64,000 nucleotides of DNA, taken from Geodermatophilus pulveris. Its GTDB lineage: Bacteria; Actinomycetota; Actinomycetes; Mycobacteriales; Geodermatophilaceae. Shown piece by piece: positions 51,198 to 58,830 of the stretch; within the stretch, counting starts at the first letter, position 1, and each line of letters starts with the position of its first letter. Location: positions 124,001 through 188,000 of the forward strand of contig NZ_FZOO01000002.1 of the NCBI RefSeq assembly GCF_900188375.1. The letters are read 5' to 3'. Under the pieces are notes generated by a model. That model made no database searches, was not told the DNA's origin, and saw nothing but the letters and a program-made list of their open reading frames with translations. Both the position numbers and the translations under genes were made by a program.

Positions 51198-52142
51198 TCA
51201 GCCGGGGTGAACGCCCAGGTAGCGCTCCCCCAGGGCGCCAACCCAGTCGGCATCGGTGACGGCGGCTACCACGGCCAGGTACTCCTCCAGCGCCACAAGC
51301 CGCACCCGCGCCGGGGCGATCAGCGCGTTGTACGCGGCGACCGCCGAGGCGCACGGCGTGTTGCCTCCCGGGGCCAGCACCACGAAGTCGCCGTGCCGGT
51401 ACTGGCGGCTGGTGACCATCGAGCGCGCGAGGAGGTCGTCGAGCCACAACTGCCAGACCGGCGCCCGCCACAGCGCGTCGACGTCGGCGCCGGCGAGCAC
51501 CTCACCAGTCAGCTCGACGCAGCGCGCGTCCGGGCGTGAACCCCGCTTCGGTGGCTGCTTGAGATCTTCGTGATACTTGACCTCGATGCCGGTGAACCCG
51601 CGGGTGCCGTCGGGCAGCCGGTAATCGACGAAGACGTCGAACGCCGACCGCGTGCCGGTGTACCGGGGATCACCACGGCCCGGGGAGAACTCGAAACGCA
51701 CATCGACGACCGTCACGCCCGGATGGACGAGGCGACGCCAGACGGCGGTGGCGAGAGCGTGGTCGGCGGCGAGTTCGCCGAATGCGTTGAACGCCAGCGG
51801 CTGGCTGGACAGCAGATCGCCGTACAGCCGGTCCTCCTGTATCAGGGCGCCGCGCTGACGCTCTACGAGCGCCCGGTCGACCTGCGCCGCGATCGTCGTC
51901 GTCAGAAAGTTCCACTGGTGACCGCGCGCGTCCGGCAGCGGGAGCCTCGACCCGAGCACGCGGCCGTCACCGTCGCGGGCCGGCCACGGGCCGATCGGGA
52001 GCGTCCGGCGCTCCCGCCACCGCGCCTGCATAAGCCGCGCCCGCTGCTGCCACTCCCCTGTCTCCCCGGGCACGAAGACATGGTGGGCCTTCAGCTCCTC
52101 GACGCTCGGAGCGGGCGCGGCCGACGGTGTGACGGACTTCAC
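51198..52142 (-). CDS. PD-(D/E)XK nuclease-like protein (PGN_0703 type)
   Basis: From GTG 52142 the protein has 314 residues. The catalytic pattern is in the middle: SAFDVFVDYRL (Asp) followed by GFTGIEVKYHEDL (E-x-K). Around it are features of the PGN_0703 family (WQQRARLMQARWRERRTLPIG, NFLTTTIAAQVDRAL, QLWLDDLLARSM). It is likely a DNA nuclease of the restriction-endonuclease fold. An upstream frame to 52226 exists, but AGGAG precedes the chosen GTG. It is transcribed after the receiver-HEPN gene with a 195-base gap. Confidence 0.78.
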   Translation of the reverse strand: MKSVTPSAAPAPSVEELKAHHVFVPGETGEWQQRARLMQARWRERRTLPIGPWPARDGDGRVLGSRLPLPDARGHQWNFLTTTIAAQVDRALVERQRGALIQEDRLYGDLLSSQPLAFNAFGELAADHALATAVWRRLVHPGVTVVDVRFEFSPGRGDPRYTGTRSAFDVFVDYRLPDGTRGFTGIEVKYHEDLKQPPKRGSRPDARCVELTGEVLAGADVDALWRAPVWQLWLDDLLARSMVTSRQYRHGDFVVLAPGGNTPCASAVAAYNALIAPARVRLVALEEYLAVVAAVTDADWVGALGERYLGVHPG

Positions 52143-52337
52143 CAGAGCCAGTCTCCTGAGTGGGAGCCGCTGTTGTGGGATGCGGGCGAACGTGTCATGA
52201 CGCCGGAGCGCCACTGCGGCGTCCAACTCCTGGGCATGCGCGTACGCCTGCCTGTCCGCGGCCGGCGACCATCGGCCGACCGCGCCGTCACCGCCGCTTT
52301 CGCGGGAGTGCCGGCCGACGTCGGAGGGCTCGGGCCA

Positions 52338-53555
52338 TCAAGGCGCTTCCGCACCATGCAGCTCATCAACTACACGTTCCTGCGACGTCAGACGCTCCCC
52401 CGTCTGACAGTCCACGTACTTCAACCGATCCGTAGAACTCGTCTTGCCACGGCGGGTCTCATGAAAGCCATCCAAGACCCGGACATTCCAGTCCCCGGCC
52501 GGTCCCGCGCCCGCCAAGATCAACGGCCATATGTCCACATAGTCGTTGGCGGATGCCAGATAAACTCGGCCCGAGACGAGCGGCGTCGCCACCTCCGTCC
52601 GAGCCACTCCCACGGAGCGGGCCGCGCCGGACAGAGGTGACAACTCCGTGTTGTAGGCAGTCCCCGTAAACGTCATGGCTCCGGCGACCACAAGGTCGAC
52701 CGGGATGCCGGATCGGACAGTCAGAACGAAGAAGTCGAGCCACCCGAGTACATCCGTAAGGGCCTGATCCACGCCCCCCGCCGGGACGCCGCCCCCGTGC
52801 ACCGAATCGTTCCGGTGGCGGACGATGACGTCCATCTCCGGAACGCACACGGCCTCGATCCACCTGCCAAGCCCATGCTCACGAACTGTCGGGAGGAGAT
52901 GACGGCAGATCCCCCGCCAGGTCCCGAAGCTCGGCCGCGCCATCTGGCTCAACAACGACTCGTCCAGTCGTCCACGGGCACGAGCGACTGCGATCGCGGC
53001 GAGCGCAGAGAACCGAACGGCGGCCTCCGCGGCCGCTAGACCAGCACGAAACCGGGCCTCGCCGTCCTGGGGCACCTGCATACGCTGGTACGGCAAGGCG
53101 ACAGGTGCTGGGAGTCGGCTGGCCGCGAAATCGGACCGAGCCTTCGCGGCCGCAACCAACGTCTCGCGAACGCGAGCCGCGAGCTCTACCGATGCTTTGT
53201 CCTTGACGACGAAATCGTGCGCTCCGAGGCGGATGGCTTCGATGGTCTCGGACTGTCCCGCCTCTCCGGACAGGACAAGGGTGTCAACGAGAAGACCGCG
53301 CTGAGACAGTTCGCGAAGCACCCAAAGCCCTCCCCAGTCGCCCGGAGGCATCCGAAGATCCAGAATCGCCAGGTCGAAGACCTCGGCGAGGAGCCGCTCC
53401 AGGCCCGCCTCCCCGTTATCGGCGAAACGGCATTCCACGCCCTCGCTTGCCAGCAACCCGGATAGCGTCGTGGCCACTTCCCTCTGGTCGTCAACGAAGA
53501 GGACGCGAGGCCGGCGACGTCGAGGACCATTTCCTGGCACGTTTCCATCCATCAT
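52338..53555 (-). CDS. Response regulator with HEPN-like (RNxxxH) output domain
   Basis: The 405-residue protein has a receiver domain at about 16-135: acidic pair D22/D23, phospho-acceptor D66 in LAILDLRMP, S96 in LVLSGE and K118 in FVVKDK. The output region (about 165-285) is helical with RPSFGTWRGICRHLL and R248-N-D-S-V-H253, the R-N-x3-H motif of HEPN ribonucleases. The last 110 residues are of unknown type. No DNA-binding domain is seen. Its ATG (53555) overlaps the kinase stop as ATGA, so the two are made together. I infer that phosphorylation switches an RNase. Confidence 0.75.
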   Translation of the reverse strand: MMDGNVPGNGPRRRRPRVLFVDDQREVATTLSGLLASEGVECRFADNGEAGLERLLAEVFDLAILDLRMPPGDWGGLWVLRELSQRGLLVDTLVLSGEAGQSETIEAIRLGAHDFVVKDKASVELAARVRETLVAAAKARSDFAASRLPAPVALPYQRMQVPQDGEARFRAGLAAAEAAVRFSALAAIAVARARGRLDESLLSQMARPSFGTWRGICRHLLPTVREHGLGRWIEAVCVPEMDVIVRHRNDSVHGGGVPAGGVDQALTDVLGWLDFFVLTVRSGIPVDLVVAGAMTFTGTAYNTELSPLSGAARSVGVARTEVATPLVSGRVYLASANDYVDIWPLILAGAGPAGDWNVRVLDGFHETRRGKTSSTDRLKYVDCQTGERLTSQERVVDELHGAEAP

Positions 53556-56500
53556 GCAGCCTCAGTGAGCTCGGTGGCCGTAGCCAGCGGCAAGGTGATC
53601 AGCCAGCCGGTTCCACGCGCTCGAGGCACGGACTCGAGGTCTCCCCCGGCGCGACGGAGAATGCGACGCACACCAAGAAGGCCGAGACCGCTGCCCTCTC
53701 GCTTGCTGCTGGAGACCGGCTTGCCCGCCGCGAGAGCCTCGATGACCGCCACCGGGATACCGTCGCCGGTATCAGCGATGTCTATGAGCAGGACATCGTC
53801 AGCCGGTGATGCCGTATACTCGAATGTGATCTCGCCACCAGCGCTCATCGCCTGCTCCGCATTCTTGACCAGGTTATCGAGAACTGCGCGCAACGCGCGC
53901 TGGTCAACGGCCGCCACGGCTGGGACCAGTGTCGGCGGCACGACGCGGATGTGCGTGGGCAGTTGCCGCATGAGGTCACTGACGTACCCCTGCATGAAGG
54001 CGGCGACATCCGTGCTGCCGACGAGGTCTGCGGCCGCGTACAGCATGTCAGCGTCCCGCAGGCGCGACGCTAACGCGGCTGCGGCGTCCACGTGCCGACT
54101 GGACGCCAGCTGCGCTTCCAGTCTCTCTGTCCGCGTACCGGCGTTCCGCTCGGACGCCACCTTCGCCCCAGTCACCTCGTTCTTCAGGTCGTGAATGAGG
54201 CGCGCCAACTCAGCGTCGTAGTCGTCAGCCGCGGGCTCACCGTATGCGGCCGCAGTCAGCCAGTCGGCGTTCGACGAGCGGAGTGAGTTCTTCACCCTGA
54301 GCTCAATCGAATGCGCATCGGGCGCATCCACGACCAGTCGCCGAGACGACTCACCAAGAAGCCGCATCATGAGGGATGACCTCAACGCACTCAGAACACT
54401 CCCCACGCAACCGACAACAACGGTCGCTCCGTCCGCTGTTGTACGACCGCGCACCGAAACGTGAGGCTGATCTAGCCGGGAGACGTGATCCGCGCAATCC
54501 TGCAGAGCCTTGAGCAGCGCGGACGTGGTCCGGGCGTCCACGACAGCACCGTCCAGTGCGACATCGCACTCGGCGTTCAGTCTGCGCCGGTTGAGGAGAA
54601 TCCAGTCGTCGATGATCTGCCGCACCGCTTGATCCTCCCCCGAGGACAACCACACACTCTGCGCGGCCGATAGCGGGACGAGCCTCCGCATGGGCTCGTC
54701 GAACGATGTGGGTAGCTCATCGCTCCGTCCCGCTTCGGCTATCCAGTCCGTCACCTCGGTGAGGGTGGCCGTGAACAGGGCGCGCGCGTGAGGGGCTTGC
54801 AGCACTTGCCCGAAGTAGTCGGTCAGTGAGGCCTCAACAGCCGGGTCCGGCCGCCAGCGCGAACCCGTGACCTCGAGCACCCGGGCAGCCCATCGGCCGA
54901 ACGACTCGAAGTCCTCCCGCGCCAGCATGTGGGCACCGAGTCGCCCGAGACGCTGCCACCGCGGCCAACGAGCCCGCGACGCCGGGAGGACCTCCAACTG
55001 CCGCACGAGGAGCAGTCGTGCGATCGACGCATCCGGCACGTCCGCCGACCGATCGGTCAAGACATCCGCCGACGCCAGGAAGTCAGCCGCAGCGGCCTGA
55101 CGGGCCGCGGTTCGGGACGCGCCCGCGCCCTCCACAGCGATTGGCTGCGCTAGCCCTCGGACGTTCATTCGCACACGGAACGTGGTGTTGTGGTCGGGAC
55201 CTTCCCGCTTGTCCTTCTCATCAAGCTCAAAGTGCAACTCGGCGGCGAGTTGCTCAAGGCGAGTGATGGGACTGAGGAGACTGATGCTGGCCTTCCGGAC
55301 CAGGAACCGCGACACCTCATCCGGCAGTTTAGTCTCGAAAGTCGCGTGGTCCGGCCACTGGAGGTGTGATGCTGCGAGAGTCGCCCGCACCATGCTCGCG
55401 ACTATCTCGTCTGTAAGAGGTTGCCCTCTGAGGCCGGCGCCGACCCGGGCAAGTCTCCGTAAACCGAGATCCTCGAAGAGGGAACGGAGGGCCGCGTCGG
55501 GAATGGTGAGCGCCACCGCGACCTCTGGGTCTGGATCGGTCGTCTGACTCAGCAGGATCGCAGCTCGATGGCGCATCGCCGTGGCTGTCAAGACCGAGCT
55601 CCCGAGGCTGGCCAGCAGCGCATTGCTGTGACGCTCCACGTCGCCCCCGACGACGTTCTCGTACGTCCAGGATCGGTGCGTCAGGGCGCGGGTAAATGGT
55701 TCCGAGTTCCGACAGTGGAACCGGTCCGCCAGAGTGACATAGCGCTCGTCTGTGACGGGATACTCGGGTCGACGAGCTATCTGGCGCGGACCCTTCACCG
55801 GGACGCCTGTATCGGCAAGGATGTGGGGGGCATGTCGCGACAAATAATCGTGACATGCCAGGCGTTGCGCTTCCTTCTTGGACCGGGCTTCAGCCTTCCC
55901 CGTCCGGCCGTCCCTTGTTGTGACCGTCACAACGAATACGAGATCATGGTCCGGTCCTGACGATGTTATGTCGAACGCCGGAGCCAGCCCTGCGGTGTGC
56001 TGTTGAAACCTGAGTCGCACGTCCTCGATAGCAGCGCCGAGTGACGACGCAGCCTGCGCGTATAGCGCCTCCACGAAGGTCCTCAGCCCAGCGCCTGACA
56101 GCGCTAAGGACCACCAACCCACGACTTGTAACGCGACATTCTCGAATGCCCGCACCTTTAAACCTCTGGCGACCATGCCAGCAGCCTGGGCGGCTTCTCC
56201 CCGGCCCAGGCCAGCACGGCCCCTGATGCCGAGTGCGAGCGTGGCCAGTTCACGGACCGTAGGGTTGATACGACGCACCTGTTCATGCGTTCGCTTCAGA
56301 TCGAAGTTGGGGGCCGCCTTCGCTATGGCGCGCCGCAGTTCGACCTCGATCGTCGCGGCGCCCACGCGCTCCAGCAGCGTGAGACACACCGGGCTGATGT
56401 TGGGATACGAGTTCTTGTTCTCGTACAGCGCGGAACTATGAAGCGTGGCGATAGTCAGCCACTGACGTTCTCTCGCAGGCAGCTCCTTGAGGGCGCGCCC

Positions 56501-56656
56501 TGCCGCATGCTCAAGCTCAGGCCACTCCAGCAGCTCGGGGATCGTCGTCGGTAGAGCAACCAGCCGAGGAAGCGAAGAGTGCACCTGCTGGCTCACGAGA
56601 CCAACCTCGGCGGCCAAACCGGAAGTCGCTTCGGCAGCAGAGTCATTGCCCAGCAC
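53552..56656 (-). CDS. Histidine kinase with two degenerate RNase III-dsRBD units
   Basis: The 1034 residues read as five parts. (1) 65-200: RNase III-like (LTIATLHSSALYENKNSYP; AFENVALQVVGWW). (2) 202-275: dsRBD (GPDHDLVFVVTV; EARSKKEAQRLACHDYL). (3) 300-455: second RNase III-like domain (ALTHRSWTYEN; NALLASLGSSVL, where active enzymes have NERLEFLGDSVL). (4) 462-528: second dsRBD (GPDHNTTFRVRMNV; GASRTAARQAAAADFL). (5) 810-1025: kinase, with H822 in LIHDLKNEVTG, N-box DNLVKNAEQAM, G1 DIADTGDGIP and G2 EGSGLGLLG. Catalytic acidic residues of both RNase III units are lost, so they should bind and not cut dsRNA. No membrane segment. Start GTG 56656 behind GAGGAG. Confidence 0.82.
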   Translation of the reverse strand: MLGNDSAAEATSGLAAEVGLVSQQVHSSLPRLVALPTTIPELLEWPELEHAAGRALKELPARERQWLTIATLHSSALYENKNSYPNISPVCLTLLERVGAATIEVELRRAIAKAAPNFDLKRTHEQVRRINPTVRELATLALGIRGRAGLGRGEAAQAAGMVARGLKVRAFENVALQVVGWWSLALSGAGLRTFVEALYAQAASSLGAAIEDVRLRFQQHTAGLAPAFDITSSGPDHDLVFVVTVTTRDGRTGKAEARSKKEAQRLACHDYLSRHAPHILADTGVPVKGPRQIARRPEYPVTDERYVTLADRFHCRNSEPFTRALTHRSWTYENVVGGDVERHSNALLASLGSSVLTATAMRHRAAILLSQTTDPDPEVAVALTIPDAALRSLFEDLGLRRLARVGAGLRGQPLTDEIVASMVRATLAASHLQWPDHATFETKLPDEVSRFLVRKASISLLSPITRLEQLAAELHFELDEKDKREGPDHNTTFRVRMNVRGLAQPIAVEGAGASRTAARQAAAADFLASADVLTDRSADVPDASIARLLLVRQLEVLPASRARWPRWQRLGRLGAHMLAREDFESFGRWAARVLEVTGSRWRPDPAVEASLTDYFGQVLQAPHARALFTATLTEVTDWIAEAGRSDELPTSFDEPMRRLVPLSAAQSVWLSSGEDQAVRQIIDDWILLNRRRLNAECDVALDGAVVDARTTSALLKALQDCADHVSRLDQPHVSVRGRTTADGATVVVGCVGSVLSALRSSLMMRLLGESSRRLVVDAPDAHSIELRVKNSLRSSNADWLTAAAYGEPAADDYDAELARLIHDLKNEVTGAKVASERNAGTRTERLEAQLASSRHVDAAAALASRLRDADMLYAAADLVGSTDVAAFMQGYVSDLMRQLPTHIRVVPPTLVPAVAAVDQRALRAVLDNLVKNAEQAMSAGGEITFEYTASPADDVLLIDIADTGDGIPVAVIEALAAGKPVSSSKREGSGLGLLGVRRILRRAGGDLESVPRARGTGWLITLPLATATELTEAA

Positions 56657-56905
56657 TGCGCTCGCTCCTCGAGGTCGAGTAGGTGGTTGCTGATCCTCTT
56701 AGCCTGCACAGACAGTCAGTTCTCCCCCGTCGTTCAGGCGCAGCCGTGCCCGGCCACGTTAGCCCGACAGTGCCGCCTCGCCATCGTCCCGACGCAGACA
56801 GGCACCCCGACGACTGCGACGGTTCCTCAAGCGCCACGTGCTCGGCCAGCTCCTCGTTGCCGAAATCGTGGCGCCGCCTGCGTCATGCGGCCGGCGCACC
56901 TCAAT

Positions 56906-57772
56906 CTACGGCGCATCAGCTCCGCCGGGCAGGAAGGCTTCGGCCGCCTGGTAGTAGGCCCGCTTGGCCACGACGCTGACGAGCTCGCGTTCCGGATAGC
57001 GCAACGCGGTGAGCCGACCACCGAACACGCAGCCGGTGTCCAGGCACAGGGTGTTGTTGACCCACTCTGGCGCCGGCACCGGGGTATGCCCGTAAAGAAC
57101 CATCGCGCGGCCGCGGTACTCCTTCGCTCACGGGTAGCGCACTGGCAGTCCGAACTCGTCGGTCTCGCCCGTCGTCTCCCCGTAGAGCGCAAAGGCCCGC
57201 ACCCGAGCGCTGGAACGGCCCTGCAGCGACTCCTTGAGCCCGGCATGGGCGACGACCAGCGCTCCGCCGTCGAGAACGTAGTGGCTGACCAGGCCCGAGC
57301 AGAAGTCCTGAACCCGCCGGCGAAACGCATCGTCCTCCGCCTCGAGTTGGGCCAGCGTGCGCCCGAGGCCGTGGGTGATCTGCACGTTGCGGCCGCCCAG
57401 GGCGCGCGCCAGCTTGTTCTCGTGATTGCCGGAGACGCAGAGTGCGTGGTCGGCGGCGACCATGCCCATGACCAAACGCAGGACGCCGGGTGAGTCTGGA
57501 CCGCGGTCGACGAGGTCCCCGACGAAGAGCGCCCGGCGGCCGGCCGGGTGCTCGGCGTCCACGGCGCGGCCTTGCTCATCCCGGGCTAGGTCGTAGCCGA
57601 GTTCGCCCAGCAACTCCTCGAGCTCAGCCCGGCAGCCATGCACGTCGCCGATGACGTCAAACGGGCCGGCGTCCGCCCACCAGCCGCCGTGATCGTGCTC
57701 GTAGTTGATGACCGCGCGCTCCACTTCTCCGGCGCTGCTGAGCAGTCGCACCTTACGGAACCCCATGCGCAA
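56906..57772 (-). pseudogene. Remnant of Pnkp phosphatase domain with an in-frame TGA
   Basis: The frame encodes the metallophosphoesterase domain of bacterial polynucleotide kinase-phosphatase: FDVIGDVHGCRAELEELL, FVGDLVDRGPDSPGVL, VSGNHENKL and VVAHAGL. At 57128-57130 a TGA replaces the Trp expected in RYPWAxEYRGRA; the same frame then continues [45 protein letters not shown]. The N-terminal kinase and C-terminal ligase domains of Pnkp are missing, and the 5' end is close to the island border at 57982. It is a decayed RNA-repair gene. Confidence 0.8.
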
Positions 57773-57981
57773 GGCGGCTCAGGTCGCGTCGATGTCGGCC
57801 GGCTCCCCCGCAATCGGGGCGGTGACGTCAGCCTCTTCGTGAGCAGACGCTGCAGCCGCAGCTGCGAACGATCTTGTCCGACAGGCCCGCTACGTTCCGA
57901 CCATGTCCACGAAGCCGCGCGTACCGCGCTCCTCCCCCACCGGGACGGTCGCTGGTGGGACGGCTCCCACTTCGCGGTGCC

Positions 57982-58000
57982 CAAGTCCTCCCTCGGACAC
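57982..58000 (+). repeat. Attachment-site copy 2
   Basis: CAAGTCCTCCCTCGGACAC differs from the tRNA-Leu 3' end at one of 19 bases. It is followed eight bases later by a terminator of the kind expected after a tRNA gene. It marks the right end of island 1 or the left end of island 2. Confidence 0.8.
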
Positions 58001-58007
58001 ACAGCAG

Positions 58008-58036
58008 AACCCCCACGGCCGGTGGCCGTGGGGGTT
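58008..58036 (+). terminator. tRNA-type terminator after attachment copy 2
   Basis: AACCCCCACGGCC (58008-58020) pairs perfectly with 58024-58036, with a GGT loop. A nearly identical hairpin follows attachment copy 3 at 61978-62007, so both probably descend from the terminator of the original tRNA-Leu gene. Confidence 0.8.
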
Positions 58037-58062
58037 CCGTCGCTCCCGGCCTCGCCGTCCCG

Positions 58063-58359
58063 TTAGCCGCCGGCTGCCGCAGCGAGACCGCGCTGCAGAT
58101 CGTCGGCGTTCATCACCGGGATGAATTCGACCGTGGCGCCCATCCGTTGGAAGAGGGGTTCCGCGATGACCGGGATCTGCGCCGAGTCAACCATGTCGAA
58201 CACCAGGTAGCCGGTACGCCGGCCGTGGTCCGTCGCGAAGTAGGCGGCCTCCGGCTTGGTGCTGTCCATGAGCTGCCGGTTGAGCTCGTCCGACTCCCCT
58301 GTGCGGTTCAACTCGTTGGCCGCGGCCAGCCCCATCTCGAACCGCAGCAGCATTCTCAT
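58063..58359 (-). CDS. Small ferredoxin-like-fold protein of unknown function
   Basis: The 98-residue protein begins MRMLLRFEMGLAAANELNR and contains KPEAAYFATDHGRRTGYLVFDMVDSAQIP and AEPLFQRMGATVEFIPVMNADDL. The pattern suggests a dimeric alpha-beta barrel-like fold as in muconolactone isomerase-like or DUF3303-like proteins. The ATG at 58359 follows GAAGGA. It is last in a LuxR-DoxX-small protein series; similar pairs with DoxX proteins occur in other actinobacteria. Function unknown. Confidence 0.7.
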   Translation of the reverse strand: MRMLLRFEMGLAAANELNRTGESDELNRQLMDSTKPEAAYFATDHGRRTGYLVFDMVDSAQIPVIAEPLFQRMGATVEFIPVMNADDLQRGLAAAAGG

Positions 58360-58384
58360 GACGTCCTTCTCTCCTATGGATGGA

Positions 58385-58759
58385 TCAGAACGCGTAGGGG
58401 CCGAATCGGCCCCAGGCGACGAACACGGCGGCTCCGAACAGGACCCCGACGACACCGATGAAGGCGAACTCGCCCCGTCGGAAGTGGACGACGCCGGCGC
58501 CGGCCATCAGCACCCCGATGCCGGCCGCGGCCAGTGGTGTCAGCACCGGCGCGATGCCCGTGAGCGCAGGAAGGACCAGCCCGACGGCGGCCACTATCTC
58601 GAGGACGCCGATCGCCTTCACAGCCGCTTCTGGGAAGTCCTCGACCCACGTGATGCCGTCGTCGAAGAGACGTTTCCGATCCCGGGTCGCCTTCACGATG
58701 CCGCTCCCACCGAAGACGAGAGCCAGCAGCCCCTGGACGATCCACAATGCGACGAGCAC
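58385..58759 (-). CDS. DoxX-family membrane protein
   Basis: The 124-residue protein has four membrane segments (LVALWIVQGLLALVFGGSGI; GVLEIVAAVGLVLPAL; an Ala/Gly-rich third; GVVGVLFGAAVFVAW). It has the DoxX-type GSGIVKATRDRK loop. DoxX-like proteins are linked to redox stress and small-molecule oxidation at the membrane. GTG 58759 is behind GGAGGA. It lies 25 bases upstream of the small protein gene and is surely co-transcribed. Confidence 0.87.
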   Translation of the reverse strand: MLVALWIVQGLLALVFGGSGIVKATRDRKRLFDDGITWVEDFPEAAVKAIGVLEIVAAVGLVLPALTGIAPVLTPLAAAGIGVLMAGAGVVHFRRGEFAFIGVVGVLFGAAVFVAWGRFGPYAF

Positions 58760-58830
58760 AGGTCCTCCGATGCCGTACCGACCGTGCGCATCGACCGTAG
58801 GAAGCCGTCATCGGGGCGTCGTCCGCTGAA

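Larger units (their letters stand above)
39318..58000. mobile_element. Integrated genomic island 1
   Basis: The element is bounded by the tRNA-Leu 3' end and the copy at 57982-58000. It carries its own integrase close to the left end, then STAND-type and nuclease/signalling genes, ISs and broken genes. From about 50 kb onward the base composition is visibly less G+C-rich than in the core. No conjugation or replication genes are seen, so it is a non-self-mobilising, defence-type island. Confidence 0.75.

Noticed and set aside
51570-52640. 356-codon plus-strand frame
   Set aside because: Antisense to the PD-(D/E)XK and receiver-HEPN genes, without recognisable motifs.
57128-57130. Selenocysteine at the TGA in the Pnkp-like frame
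   Set aside because: The expected residue is Trp, no SECIS-like hairpin is evident, and the protein is truncated at both ends, so a nonsense mutation is simpler.
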